This document shows, in pieces, positions 14,001-21,254 of a stretch of DNA of 64,000 bases. The notes under the pieces are model-generated. The model saw only the letters and a list, made by a program, of their open reading frames with translations, was not told the DNA's origin and ran no database searches. This DNA is from Streptomyces physcomitrii (GTDB lineage Bacteria > Actinomycetota > Actinomycetes > Streptomycetales > Streptomycetaceae): positions 1-64,000 of the forward strand of contig NZ_JAAWWP010000007.1 in NCBI RefSeq assembly GCF_012273655.1. The letters run 5' to 3'. The first letter of the stretch is position 1. Each line of letters begins with the position of its first letter. The position numbers were made by a program, and so were the translations under genes.

Positions 14001-15093
14001 CCACCCAGTCCTTGTAGGACCGCTTGTCCTCGGTGCGCATCCCGTCGGGCTGCGTGAGGACGCGCTTGGCGTAGGCGTCCGCCTCCTTGATCGTCGGGCT
14101 GCCGTCCTCGATCGGCTTCAGCAGCTCCTCGACGTTGCCGCCCTGGTAGATGTTGCGGAAGGAGCTCAGCTCGTCCGCCTGGTTCTCCTGGGCGGCGTCG
14201 CCGTACTGGCGGTCGGTCTCGGAGAGGTCGCCGCGCTCGCGGTTGTTCGGCGGCAGCGCGGCGGCGATGATCGCGCGCTGCACCGAGGCGTACTCCTTGG
14301 CGGAGGAGAAAGCCGCCAGGGCGCGGGTGCGCTGGATCATGTCCGGGTTGCTGGTGGCCTGCGCCATGTCCTGCGAGAGGCTGAGCAGCTGGTCGATGAG
14401 CCTGCTGTACGCCTCGACCGTGCGGGAGGTGTTGTTGTCGTCCTTGTACGCCTCCTGCCGGATGCCGCTGAGCTTGGTCAGGCTTCCGGAGATGCGGATG
14501 ACGTTGTTGCGGATCCCGTCGAGGCTGGCCGCGTTCCCGCGGTCCTGGATCTCGTGGGTGGCCTCCATGAAGGCCTGGCGCTCGCGGTCGGTGGTGTCGC
14601 GGGGGCCCTTGACGTCGAAGTCGCTGCCCTTGCCGCCGTTGGCGAGCGGACCGGCCGACTGGTCCCGCTCCTTCTGCAGGGCGCTGGCCAGCTCGGTGGC
14701 CTGCTTGGTCATCTCGGTCAGCAGGCGCATGTTGTCCAGCTGCTCGATGTCCTCCATCGACTGGTTGATGCGCATGCCGCCGAGGGTGGTCGCGGCGACC
14801 ACGGGGAGGGCGAGCAGCGAGACCAGGCGGGTCGAGATGCGCCAGTTGCGCAGCAGGAGCCGGTTGCCGGTGCCGGGTGTGGCCGGGGCGGCGGAGGCGG
14901 CCGGGGCCGCGCCCTTGCCGCCGGTGCCCGTGCCGGGCCGGCCCTCGCCGGCCTTCGGGGCGCCCGCGGACGGGCTCGGGGCGTGCTGGGCCGAGGAGCC
15001 GCTCGCGCTGCGCTCCTGCTCAGCCGCGGCTTCCCCACGGCTCTGGGGAGCCTGGGGAGACCCCTTGCCATCCCTCTTGAAACGTCCCTGCAC
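11077..15093 (-). CDS. cvnA: Conservon sensor histidine-kinase-like protein CvnA (right cluster)
   Basis: 1338 residues from GTG 15093. A low-complexity N-terminus of about 75 residues is followed by a membrane segment near 81-101, an extracellular helical sensor domain to about 400, a membrane segment near 401-421, a HAMP-like region, H-box-like LDHLATRMRRNGENLL near 540-555, N-box ELLENAT near 618, and HDTGIGL near 640. The tail of about 630 residues is Pro/Gly/Arg-rich, with FARPELTGPGSTG-type repeats near 914-958 and D-T-G-S-Y-P-R-P repeats near 1011-1098. It closes with GLPRRVPRANLV near 1268-1279, matching the left CvnA. The kinase core is highly similar between copies, while the tails share almost nothing but this motif. 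Confidence 0.92.
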   Translation of the reverse strand: MQGRFKRDGKGSPQAPQSRGEAAAEQERSASGSSAQHAPSPSAGAPKAGEGRPGTGTGGKGAAPAASAAPATPGTGNRLLLRNWRISTRLVSLLALPVVAATTLGGMRINQSMEDIEQLDNMRLLTEMTKQATELASALQKERDQSAGPLANGGKGSDFDVKGPRDTTDRERQAFMEATHEIQDRGNAASLDGIRNNVIRISGSLTKLSGIRQEAYKDDNNTSRTVEAYSRLIDQLLSLSQDMAQATSNPDMIQRTRALAAFSSAKEYASVQRAIIAAALPPNNRERGDLSETDRQYGDAAQENQADELSSFRNIYQGGNVEELLKPIEDGSPTIKEADAYAKRVLTQPDGMRTEDKRSYKDWVDADTAKIEQMTRIELTLLNQMEQQARELRNESEQEAIISGALVFLVLGVSLVGAFVVARSMIRSLRRLQDTATKVAQDRLPELVKHLSESDPQDVDTSVESVGVHSRDEIGKVAAAFDDVHREAVRLAAEQALLRGNVNAMFTNLSRRSQGLIQRQLSLISELESREADPDQLSSLFKLDHLATRMRRNGENLLVLAGEEPGRRWTRPVPLVDVLRAAASEVEQYERIELSSVPATEVAGRVVNDLVHLLAELLENATSFSSPQTKVKVTGHALPDGRVLIEIHDTGIGLSPEDLASINERLAAPPTVDVSVSRRMGLFVVGRLSQRHGIRIQLRPSDSGGTTALVMLPVDVAQGGRKMPAKPGGGAGGSAAAQAAAGRRSAVASQQAQNSPSAGGSDSGGNRLGSGPGRGQVQGTGARAALPTRDTTGARPGPGGTGPQQGGPRPGDSGSAPAVPQQPQQGRPGSPVPAGLQSAGTGLPGPRQGEGPRPGERGDGTRRPQLPPPGGPRPELPGGPRPANPGWGEDRPGAGRPLQDGPRGHEEPDSTAQFPQLDDRQGAGSTDRFARPELTGPGSTGEFARPVLDGPGSTGQFPRVDEDGGRPEGGPPQPNAGPYMRSDVFGGRGPARRNPGGFASPPPGRDRDEAPAADYPREDTGSYPRPAETPYEDTGSYPSPAHAEYPGADSGYPREDTGSSPRPAETYEDTGAYPSPANASYEDTGSYPRPDSGGHEPQGTGSFPRPDAGGPSENGRYEAPVPPAQRPGGVLPSVPRPSEPEALPPASGPGDGRTPLYDTLETSWFRGQQAAAAERERLAAQEPQQPAGPPPGRPGAGRPQGTGPEGRRPGLGGLPGRPQQSAPGGQGPDGPPRAAEGARTGWRSSPNDELVRQAERVRQPSAGGVTDSGLPRRVPRANLVPGTAESQQQQTAGPQVSRAPDEVRGRLTNLRRGIQQGRQAGGGPSTGSFPRPTHQQER
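11800..12060. repeat. In-frame repeats coding DTGSYPRP-like units in the right cvnA tail
   Basis: The minus-strand product contains about eight variants of [E]DTG(S/A)(Y/S/F)P(R/S)P separated by 10-20 residues. The DNA shows repeated GGTGTCCTCGTA and CGGGTAGGAACC blocks. Confidence 0.85.
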
Positions 15094-15330
15094 TAGCGTC
15101 GCAACCTCTGGACCAGGCGTCCTGCCGGAATACGGCGGGACGGTGTCGGTGTTCCGGGATGCCCTGCACCCCGTGGCGGTCGTGATGACCGGCCCTGATG
15201 TTCCCCCTTCCCGCAGTCACCCGGCGCGTGGTCGTGCGCGCGAGTGCGCCGGGTCGAACCCGCGGCGGTCCCGGGAATTCCAGCACAGTGCTCGATCTCC
15301 AACAAGGCCCGACGGCCAGCCTGTGACTCT

Positions 15331-15383
15331 CGTGACACCTGGTGAGTCCAAGGTCACGAAGGGTGCAAAGCGTTCTGGTGCAC
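15331..15383. promoter_or_regulatory. Two inverted repeats, possible operators upstream of the conservon
   Basis: CGTGAC at 15331 pairs with GTCACG at 15353, and GTGCA at 15363 pairs with TGCAC at 15379. They lie in less GC-rich sequence about 240-290 bp before the cvnA start. No regulator is assigned. Confidence 0.35.
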
Positions 15384-15626
15384 TACCCGCATTCAGGACG
15401 AAATCCCAGGCGGGCCGCGGGTGCCCCAGTCGAGATGATCAGGTGCGTAATGGAGGGTTTTCGACTCTTTGGTGCTTTCGCGGGTGCGGGTGGATGGAGC
15501 GATTCGGGCTTTTTGTCCGTTAGTTCGTGAGTAAAATCACATGCACTTCGCTGTCTGCTCCCGGTGTCCGCGGGGAATCGGATGTTTAGCCTGTGCCTTT
15601 ACAGGGACGGTGAATCCGACAACCCG

Positions 15627-15666
15627 CGCCCCCACGGCGGTCGACGACGACCGCACGGCGGGGGCG
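15627..15666 (+). promoter_or_regulatory. Leader hairpin before the 61-residue ORF
   Basis: Seven outer pairs (CGCCCCC/GGGGGCG), an internal loop, and seven inner pairs (GCGGTCG/CGACCGC) closed by an ACGA loop. It ends 25 bp before the ATG at 15692. It could be an attenuator, or the end of an upstream transcript. Confidence 0.45.
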
Positions 15667-15691
15667 CCGTGACGACAGGGCCAGACGGCAG

Positions 15692-15877
15692 ATGAAGAGC
15701 ATGATGTTCCGCAATATTGCCAACCCGCGGCGCACCACCCTCGCCCACCTGGAGGGAGCGGAGGGTCCGACGGCCCCCGAGCAGCCGGAACACCCGGCCG
15801 CGCTCCCCGCCCAGACCGCCAACCCCCGGCGCACCATCCTGATGACCGCCCCCGAAGCGGCGGTCGTCGCCTCCTGA
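15692..15877 (+). CDS. Small unknown protein with a duplicated NPRRT motif
   Basis: 61 residues, unrecognised. It begins MKSMMFRNIANPRRTTLAHLE, has a Pro/Glu/Ala-rich middle, then repeats TANPRRTILMTAPEA near the C-terminus, so ANPRRT(T/I)L occurs twice about 37 residues apart. No membrane segment, signal peptide or cysteine is present. The ribosome site is weak (GACGGCAG before ATG). The reading frame is followed at 15914 by a strong terminator, which favours a real gene. Its short length and repeated motif would also suit a peptide precursor or a small adaptor, but no modification enzymes lie nearby. Coding status is likely, function unknown. Confidence 0.55.
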   Translation: MKSMMFRNIANPRRTTLAHLEGAEGPTAPEQPEHPAALPAQTANPRRTILMTAPEAAVVAS

Positions 15878-15913
15878 CCCCCGGGCCAGGACCCCTTCCG
15901 GCACTTCCGGCCC

Positions 15914-15942
15914 GCCCCCGGTGCGCACCCGGCACCGGGGGC
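15914..15942 (+). terminator. Terminator after the small ORF
   Basis: A perfect 11-bp stem GCCCCCGGTGC / GCACCGGGGGC with a 7-nt loop, 37 bp after the stop codon. It lacks a U tract, as is common in this GC range. Confidence 0.7.
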
Positions 15943-16050
15943 GCACCGTGCCCCGGCCCCGCCGCCGGGCGGCCCGGGCGCCCCCGCGCGGAGCGATAGC
16001 CTGGAGCGTCAGACTCCGGCCAGCGGAAACAGAGGGGCACAGGCACTCCC

Positions 16051-16827
16051 GTGCGCATCGCCAGGTTCTCCATCGACGGCAACGTCGCGTTCGGCGCGGT
16101 CGAGGGCAGCGCCCCCGACGAACTCGTCCTCGACATCATCAAGGGCATCCCGTTCGCAGACTTCGAGCTCTCCGGTACGAAGGTCCCGCTGAGCAAGGTC
16201 CGGCTGCTGCCGCCCGTACTGCCCAACAAGGTCGTCGCCTACGGCCGCAACTACGCGGCCCACGCGAAGGAACTCGGCAACGAGACCCCCGAGGTCCCCT
16301 TCGCCTTCTTCAAGCCCTCCACCTCGGTGATCGGCCCCGGGGACGCGATCCAGTACCCGTCCTACAGCCGGGAGCTCCACCACGAGGCGGAGCTGGCGGT
16401 GGTCATCGGGCGGATGTGCCGCGAGGTGCCGCGCGAGCGGGTCAAGGACGTCGTCCTCGGCTACACCTGCGCCAACGACGTCACCGCCCGCGACATCCAG
16501 CGCACCGAGAAGCAGTGGGCCAGGGCCAAGGGCTTCGACACCGCCTGCCCGCTCGGCCCCTGGGTGGAGACCGACCTCGACCCCGCGGACCTGACGATCC
16601 AGTGCACCGTCAACGGCGCCCAGCGCCAGCTCGGCCGCACCGGCGAGATGATCCACTCCGTCGAGGACCTGGTGGTCAACATCTCCGAGGCCATGACGCT
16701 GCTCCCGGGCGACGTCATCCTCACGGGCACCCCGGAAGGGGTCGGCCCGCTCAACGTCGGCGACGAGGTCGCCGTCACCATCGAAGGCATCGGCACTCTC
16801 ACCAACAAGGTGATCAAGCGTGGCTAA
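16051..16827 (+). CDS. Fumarylacetoacetate hydrolase family protein
   Basis: 258 residues of the FAH superfamily. [13 protein letters not shown] near 64-76, the metal-binding acidic pair in [12 protein letters not shown] near 111-122, [13 protein letters not shown] near 138-150, and the C-terminal [17 protein letters not shown] near 226-242 are all present. Members of this length hydrolyse or decarboxylate beta-diketo acids or oxaloacetate using Mg2+; the substrate here cannot be specified. GTG start with AGAGGGG upstream. The stop codon overlaps the gltX start by 8 bp, so the two are translationally coupled. From memory this pairing with gltX is common in Streptomyces. Confidence 0.9.
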   Translation: MRIARFSIDGNVAFGAVEGSAPDELVLDIIKGIPFADFELSGTKVPLSKVRLLPPVLPNKVVAYGRNYAAHAKELGNETPEVPFAFFKPSTSVIGPGDAIQYPSYSRELHHEAELAVVIGRMCREVPRERVKDVVLGYTCANDVTARDIQRTEKQWARAKGFDTACPLGPWVETDLDPADLTIQCTVNGAQRQLGRTGEMIHSVEDLVVNISEAMTLLPGDVILTGTPEGVGPLNVGDEVAVTIEGIGTLTNKVIKRG

Positions 16828-18307
16828 CGCATCCTCCCCGTCCCCCGTCCGGGTCCGGTTCTGTCCCTCGCCGACCGGCAACCCCCATGTGGGCCTGGTC
16901 CGTACCGCCCTCTTCAACTGGGCCTTCGCCCGGCACCACCAGGGCACCTTCGTCTTCCGTATCGAGGACACCGACGCGGCCCGCGACTCCGAGGAGTCCT
17001 ACGAGCAGCTCCTGGAGGCCATGCGCTGGCTCGGTTTCGACTGGCAGGAGGGCCCCGAGGTCGGCGGCCCGCACGCCCCGTACCGCCAGTCCCAGCGGAT
17101 GGACCGCTACCGGGAGGTGGCCGACAAGCTCCTCGCGGGCGGCTACGCCTACCCCTGCTACTGCACCACCGAGGAGCTGGACGCCCGCCGCGAGGCCGCC
17201 CGCGCCGCCGGGAAGCCCTCCGGTTACGACGGCGCCTGCCGCGAGCTGACCGCGGAGCAGAAGGCCGCCTACGAGGCCGAGGGCCGCAGCGCGGTCATCC
17301 GCTTCCGGATGCCCGACGAGCCGATCACCTTCACCGACCTGGTCCGCGGCGAGCTGACCTTCACCCCGGAGAACGTCCCCGACTACGGCATCGTGCGCGC
17401 CAACGGCGCCCCGCTGTACACCCTGGTCAACCCGGTGGACGACGCCCTGATGGAGATCACCCACGTCCTGCGCGGCGAGGACCTGCTCTCCTCCACCCCC
17501 CGCCAGATCGCCCTCTACAAGGCGCTCATCGAGCTGGGCGTGGCCAAGCAGGTGCCGCTCTTCGGGCATCTGCCGTATGTGATGGGCGAGGGCAACAAGA
17601 AGCTCTCCAAGCGCGACCCGCAGTCCTCGCTCAACCTCTACCGCGAGCGCGGCTTCCTGCCCGAGGGGCTGCTCAACTACCTCTCCCTGCTCGGCTGGTC
17701 GCTCTCCGCGGACCGGGACATCTTCTCCGTCGAGGAGATGGTCGCCGCCTTCGAGATCGCGGACGTCAATCCCAACCCGGCCCGCTTCGACCTGAAGAAG
17801 GCCGAGTCGATCAACGCCGACCACATCCGGCTGCTCGACGTGAAGGACTTCGCCGCGGCCTGCGCGCCCTGGCTGAAGGCCCCCTTCGCGCCCTGGGCCC
17901 CCGAGGACTTCGACCAGGCCGCCTTCGACGCGATCGCCCCGCACGCGCAGACCCGTCTGACCGTCCTCTCCGAGATCACCCAGAACGTCGACTTCCTCTT
18001 CCTGCCCGAGCCGGTGGCGGACGAGGCCTCCTGGGCCAAGGCGATGAAGGAGGGCTCCGACGCCCTGCTGCGCACCGCCCGCGGAAAGCTGGAGGCGGCC
18101 GACTGGTCCAGCCCCGAGTCGCTGAAGTCCGCCGTCCTCGCCGCCGGTGAGGAGCACGGGCTCAAGCTCGGCAAGGCCCAGGCGCCGGTCCGGGTCGCGG
18201 TCACCGGGCGCACGGTGGGCCTGCCGCTCTTCGAGTCCCTGGAGGTGCTCGGCAAGGAGCGCACCCTGGCCCGTATCGACGCGGCGCTGGCCGAGCTCGC
18301 CGGCTAG
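16820..18307 (+). CDS. gltX: Glutamate--tRNA ligase
   Basis: A 495-residue class I aminoacyl-tRNA synthetase. The HIGH-like motif is in [21 protein letters not shown] near residues 13-33, the KMSKS-like motif is KLSKRD near 257-262, and the C-terminal half has the helical anticodon-binding domain. It charges tRNA-Glu and, in organisms without GlnRS, also tRNA-Gln for later amidation. The window has three tRNA-Glu and two tRNA-Gln genes 950 bp downstream. The GTG start lies inside the preceding FAH gene. A perfect hairpin at 18326 ends the unit. Confidence 0.97.
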   Translation: MANASSPSPVRVRFCPSPTGNPHVGLVRTALFNWAFARHHQGTFVFRIEDTDAARDSEESYEQLLEAMRWLGFDWQEGPEVGGPHAPYRQSQRMDRYREVADKLLAGGYAYPCYCTTEELDARREAARAAGKPSGYDGACRELTAEQKAAYEAEGRSAVIRFRMPDEPITFTDLVRGELTFTPENVPDYGIVRANGAPLYTLVNPVDDALMEITHVLRGEDLLSSTPRQIALYKALIELGVAKQVPLFGHLPYVMGEGNKKLSKRDPQSSLNLYRERGFLPEGLLNYLSLLGWSLSADRDIFSVEEMVAAFEIADVNPNPARFDLKKAESINADHIRLLDVKDFAAACAPWLKAPFAPWAPEDFDQAAFDAIAPHAQTRLTVLSEITQNVDFLFLPEPVADEASWAKAMKEGSDALLRTARGKLEAADWSSPESLKSAVLAAGEEHGLKLGKAQAPVRVAVTGRTVGLPLFESLEVLGKERTLARIDAALAELAG

Positions 18308-18325
18308 TACGGTCCGGTTCTCCCC

Positions 18326-18355
18326 GGGGGCGGCGTCCATACGGGCGCCGCCCCC
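18326..18355 (+). terminator. Terminator after gltX
   Basis: GGGGGCGGCG and CGCCGCCCCC form a stem around TCCATACGGG, 19 bp after the gltX stop. No U tract. Confidence 0.7.
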
Positions 18356-18444
18356 GCGCGCGTCCCCGGCCGCTACTGTCGGAGCAGGGCCACCCGGCGA
18401 CGGGGAGCCGCGGGACGGGAGCCGGGAGACGGGGAGAGCGGGCA

Positions 18445-19170
18445 GTGACCATCGAAGCCGTTGTCTGGGACATCGACGACACCCTCTTCGACTACGCGGG
18501 CGCCGACACCGCGGGCATGCGGGCCCATCTCGCCGCCGAGGGCGTCCTGGACCACCACGAGTCGGCCACCGCCGCGCTCGCCGAATGGAAGCGGATCACC
18601 CAGGTCCACTGGGCCCGCTGCGAGGCGGGGGAGACCGACTTCCTCGGCCAACGCCGGGACCGCGTAAGGGAGTTCCTCGGCACCCGGCTCGACGACGGGC
18701 AGGCGGACGCCTGGTTCGAGCGGTACGTCGTGCACTACGAGGCGGCCTGGTCGCTCTTCCCCGACAGCCTGCCCGCCCTCGACGCGCTCACCGGGCACTA
18801 CCGGCAGGCCGTGCTCTCCAACTCCGCGCTGCCCAACCAGGAGTACAAGCTGCGCACCCTCGGCGTCCGCGAGCGCTTCGAGGCCGTGCTGTGCGCGGTC
18901 GAACTCGGCGTCGCCAAGCCGGAGGCGGCGGCCTTCCTCGCGGTGGCCGAGGCGCTGGGCCTGCCCCCGGAGCGGATCGCCTATGTGGGCAACGAACCCG
19001 ACATCGACGCCCGGGGCGCCCGGGACGCCGGAATGCTCGGCATCTGGCTCGACCGGCTCAACTCCCCCTTGCCCACGCCGTCCGGAGTCCGGCGGATCTC
19101 CACGCTCGGCGAACTTCAGGCCCTGCTCGGCGGCCATACTCGTTTTGGAGCGCCGTCCACCTTCGGGTAA
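18445..19170 (+). CDS. HAD family hydrolase
   Basis: 241 residues with haloacid dehalogenase motifs. Motif I is WDIDDTLFD near residues 8-16 (nucleophile Asp10, then Asp12). Motif II is the Ser of AVLSNSALPNQE near 130-141. The motif III Lys is in ELGVAKPEA near 153-161, and motif IV is YVGNEPDIDARGA near 180-192. In motif IV the usual GDxxxxD is GNEPDID, so Asn-Glu replaces Gly-Asp while the last Asp is kept. A phosphatase acting on a small metabolite is likely; the substrate is unknown. GTG start. It stands alone between gltX and the tRNA cluster. Confidence 0.88.
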   Translation: MTIEAVVWDIDDTLFDYAGADTAGMRAHLAAEGVLDHHESATAALAEWKRITQVHWARCEAGETDFLGQRRDRVREFLGTRLDDGQADAWFERYVVHYEAAWSLFPDSLPALDALTGHYRQAVLSNSALPNQEYKLRTLGVRERFEAVLCAVELGVAKPEAAAFLAVAEALGLPPERIAYVGNEPDIDARGARDAGMLGIWLDRLNSPLPTPSGVRRISTLGELQALLGGHTRFGAPSTFG

Positions 19171-19260
19171 TGTTCTTCCTGCGCCGCCCGGAAGGGGCCC
19201 AAAGCCCGGCCGGTCGGCGTACGGATAAGCAGAAGCCCTCAGCAGGGGCTTGCGCTTTGA

Positions 19261-19332
19261 TGGCCTATGGTGTAATTGGCAGCACGACTGATTCTGGTTC
19301 AGTTAGTCTAGGTTCGAGTCCTGGTAGGCCAG
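19261..19332 (+). tRNA. tRNA-Gln (CUG anticodon), copy 1
   Basis: A 72-nt cloverleaf. The acceptor stem is TGGCCTA/TAGGCCA with discriminator G. The anticodon stem ACTGA/TCAGT encloses TTCTGGT, anticodon CTG. The T arm has TTCGAGT. CCA is not encoded. It differs from copy 2 at the 4:69 pair (C-G here) and at position 49. Confidence 0.96.
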
Positions 19333-19353
19333 CTCGCAGAGCTCATCTGCAAA

Positions 19354-19426
19354 GCCCCCGTTGTGTAGCGGCCTAGCACGCCGCCCTCTCAAGGCGGTAG
19401 CGCCGGTTCGAATCCGGTCGGGGGTA
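19354..19426 (+). tRNA. tRNA-Glu (CUC anticodon), copy 1
   Basis: 73 nt. The acceptor is GCCCCCG/CGGGGGT with a G-U first pair and discriminator A. The anticodon arm CCGCC-CTCTCAA-GGCGG reads CTC. The T loop is TTCGAAT. CCA is not encoded. Identical to the copies at 19512 and 19705. Confidence 0.96.
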
Positions 19427-19511
19427 CAGATCCATCCCGCGGTGACAGCCGGGTAGCTCCCACTGTCCGAGCGGTGACAACACTCGGCTCCGGCCGGGTG
19501 GGATCGCCAGG

Positions 19512-19584
19512 GCCCCCGTTGTGTAGCGGCCTAGCACGCCGCCCTCTCAAGGCGGTAGCGCCGGTTCGAATCCGGTCGGGGGTA
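19512..19584 (+). tRNA. tRNA-Glu (CUC anticodon), copy 2
   Basis: 73 nt, identical over the mature region to the Glu genes at 19354 and 19705. The flanking spacers are unrelated, so only the tRNA body is conserved. Confidence 0.96.
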
Positions 19585-19607
19585 CTGCAGGTGGTCTAGA
19601 CCACCAG

Positions 19608-19679
19608 TGGGCTATGGTGTAATTGGCAGCACGACTGATTCTGGTTCAGTTAGTTTAGGTTCGAGTCCTGGTAGCCCAG
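19608..19679 (+). tRNA. tRNA-Gln (CUG anticodon), copy 2
   Basis: 72 nt with acceptor stem TGGGCTA/TAGCCCA (G-C at pair 4:69) and anticodon CTG. It differs from copy 1 by the compensated acceptor pair and by T instead of C at position 49, giving a G-U pair in the T stem. Confidence 0.96.
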
Positions 19680-19704
19680 CTCGATCGTGCACAGCACGGT
19701 CCGC

Positions 19705-19777
19705 GCCCCCGTTGTGTAGCGGCCTAGCACGCCGCCCTCTCAAGGCGGTAGCGCCGGTTCGAATCCGGTCGGGGGTA
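19705..19777 (+). tRNA. tRNA-Glu (CUC anticodon), copy 3
   Basis: 73 nt, the same mature sequence as the other two Glu genes, and the last gene of the array. Six bases later the terminator hairpin at 19784 begins. Confidence 0.96.
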
Positions 19778-19783
19778 CGCAGA

Positions 19784-19817
19784 CGAAGGGCCCTCCGCGG
19801 TGGCGGAGGGCCCTTCG
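19784..19817. terminator. Bidirectional terminator between the tRNA array and merR
   Basis: A perfect stem CGAAGGGCCCTCCGC / GCGGAGGGCCCTTCG with a GGTG loop. It serves the tRNA transcript on the plus strand and the convergent MerR gene on the minus strand. Confidence 0.85.
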
Positions 19818-19857
19818 GCGTTCCCCGGCCCGGGTGCGTGCCGCCCCGGCGGGAGGC

Positions 19858-20505
19858 TCAATACCCGTACCGGCGGGCCGATTCCTCCTCCTGGGCCAGC
19901 CGCCGCAGGGAGAGCAGCAGTGGCTCGAAGAGCACGGCCGAGCCGACCGCGGTCTCCACCTGCTCCGCCTCCGAGTCGAGCGCCTCCAGTGCGTCCAGGT
20001 CGCGCTCCGCCAGTTCGTGCATCGCCCGGGCGTAGGGCAACAGGGTCTCGAGGTCCCCGGGGAAGCCGAGCCGGCGCAGGGTGGCGAGTCCGGCCGCCAG
20101 GGAGCGGTAGACGGGGGAGAGCGCCCCGATCTGCTGGGCGTTGGACCAGCCGAGCCGGGTCAGCAGCTCCTCCAACTCCGCGGTGGCGGCGGCGACTTCG
20201 GGGTCCTCCAGGTCCTCGGCGGGCGGATTGCCCTGGGGGAGTGCCCAGAGCGCGGCACCCAGCCGGATGGTGCGGCCGAGTGAGTCGTCGTCGACATGGC
20301 TCAGCACCTCGCGGGCGGTGGCCACCGGCACCTTGCCGATCTGGATCAGCGCGCGCACCAGGCGCAGCCGCCGCAGGTGGTGTTCGCCGTACTCGGCCTG
20401 GGTCGCGCTGATCCGGCGGCCCGGCGGGAGCAGGCCCTCGCGCAGATAGAACTTGATCGTCGCGGTGGAGACGCCGCTGTGCTCGCTCAGCTCGGAGAGT
20501 CTCAT
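19858..20505 (-). CDS. MerR family transcriptional regulator
   Basis: 215 residues from ATG 20505, which has AGGAGG eight bases upstream; the frame continues to 20541 without need. The N-terminal winged helix reads MRLSELSEHSGVSTATIKFYLREGLLPPGRR, then HLRRLRLVRALIQIGKVPVATAREVL, typical of MerR DNA-binding and dimerisation helices. The remaining ~120 residues are helical with no cysteine cluster, so this is not a metal sensor of the MerR/ZntR type; the ligand is unknown. It is divergent from the DUF4188 gene, with a 24-bp palindrome between them that probably controls both. Confidence 0.9.
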   Translation of the reverse strand: MRLSELSEHSGVSTATIKFYLREGLLPPGRRISATQAEYGEHHLRRLRLVRALIQIGKVPVATAREVLSHVDDDSLGRTIRLGAALWALPQGNPPAEDLEDPEVAAATAELEELLTRLGWSNAQQIGALSPVYRSLAAGLATLRRLGFPGDLETLLPYARAMHELAERDLDALEALDSEAEQVETAVGSAVLFEPLLLSLRRLAQEEESARRYGY

Positions 20506-20530
20506 CCCTTGCGCCTCCTGATGGTGAGTG

Positions 20531-20554
20531 CCACTATCCAAGCATGGATAGTGG
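20531..20554. promoter_or_regulatory. Palindromic operator between merR and the DUF4188 gene
   Basis: CCACTATCC and GGATAGTGG are perfect 9-bp arms with a 6-nt spacer (AAGCAT). A further GCTATCC half-site lies at 20556-20562. It sits in the 80-bp divergent gap, the usual place for a MerR-type operator. Confidence 0.75.
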
Positions 20555-20585
20555 AGCTATCCAACGCCGAGCGGGAGGTCCCAGG

Positions 20586-21179
20586 ATGTTCGCGAAACCG
20601 GTTCCGGGCCGGGTGGTGGCCGCCGCCGAGGGGGAGGTCGTCGTCCTGCTGATCGGGATGCGCATCAACCACTTCTGGGCGGTGCACCACTGGCTGCCCG
20701 TCTTCCTCGCCATGCCCCGCATGCTGCGCGAACTCTCCCGGGACAAGGAGCGCGGGCTGCTCGGCCACACCCTGCTCTCGGGCTCGCCCAGGACGTACTA
20801 CGTGGTCCAGTACTGGGAGTCGAGGGAGAAGCTGTACGCCTACGCCAAGGCGCCGGACATGTTCCACCGGGCGGCCTGGGCGCGGCTCAACCGCAAGGAG
20901 AAGAAGGCCCGTCAGCACGTCGGGCTCTGGCACGAGAGCTACCTGGTGCCCGAGGGCGGCTACGAGAACATCTACTTCGACATGCCCCCGTACGGACTGG
21001 CCAAGGCCAAGGGTGTCCTGCCGATCGAGGCGCGGGGCCGCAGCGCCGCCGCCCGTCTCGCGCACCGGACACCCGGGCCGGGGGCGGCGTCCGCGCCGGA
21101 GGCGCCTGACGCCGCGGAGGCCGCGCCCGCCGCGGGGTCGGCTCATGTCCCGGAGGCCGAGCGGGGCCGGGTGCGCTGA
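20586..21179 (+). CDS. DUF4188 domain protein
   Basis: 197 residues from ATG 20586 (GGGAGG seven bases upstream). The DUF4188 core runs from VVVLLIGMRINHFWAVHHWLP near residues 16-36 through SPRTYYVVQYWESREKLYAYA near 63-83 to VGLWHESYLVPEGGYENIYFDMP near 107-129. This is a ferredoxin-like alpha/beta barrel related to antibiotic-biosynthesis monooxygenase and EthD folds. The last 50 residues are Ala/Pro-rich and probably disordered. The biochemical role is unknown. Control by the divergent MerR regulator is inferred from position and from the shared palindrome. Confidence 0.85.
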   Translation: MFAKPVPGRVVAAAEGEVVVLLIGMRINHFWAVHHWLPVFLAMPRMLRELSRDKERGLLGHTLLSGSPRTYYVVQYWESREKLYAYAKAPDMFHRAAWARLNRKEKKARQHVGLWHESYLVPEGGYENIYFDMPPYGLAKAKGVLPIEARGRSAAARLAHRTPGPGAASAPEAPDAAEAAPAAGSAHVPEAERGRVR

Positions 21180-21254
21180 CGGCCCGCCGGGTATCCGGGG
21201 CCCGGGCCCCCGGGGGTCCTGCGCGGTGAGGGCGGCGGCCCGCGGGGGAGGCCG

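Larger units (their letters stand above)
15094..15691. other. Long intergenic region between the right cvnA and the 15692 ORF
   Basis: This 598-bp spacer must hold the conservon promoter (minus) and a promoter for the small ORF (plus). Visible structure: an inverted repeat CGTGAC/GTCACG at 15331-15358, a second GTGCA/TGCAC at 15363-15383, and an imperfect hairpin at 15627-15666 in the leader of the small ORF. No other gene is supported. Confidence 0.55.

Noticed and set aside
10996..15096. A 1366-codon open frame on the plus strand across the right cvnA gene
   Set aside because: It is antisense to a gene with clear kinase motifs. Its composition (Gly/Arg/Leu/Val-rich) and lack of motifs are typical of shadow frames in high-GC DNA.
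19354..19777. Three exact 73-bp repeats that might suggest a CRISPR or other repeat array
   Set aside because: They fold as tRNA-Glu, and the spacers have irregular length and no protospacer-like uniformity.
21197..21210. GGGGCCCGGGCCCC palindrome between the DUF4188 gene and ndgR as a terminator
   Set aside because: It has no loop and no tail, so a stable hairpin is unlikely; it may be chance in GC-rich DNA.
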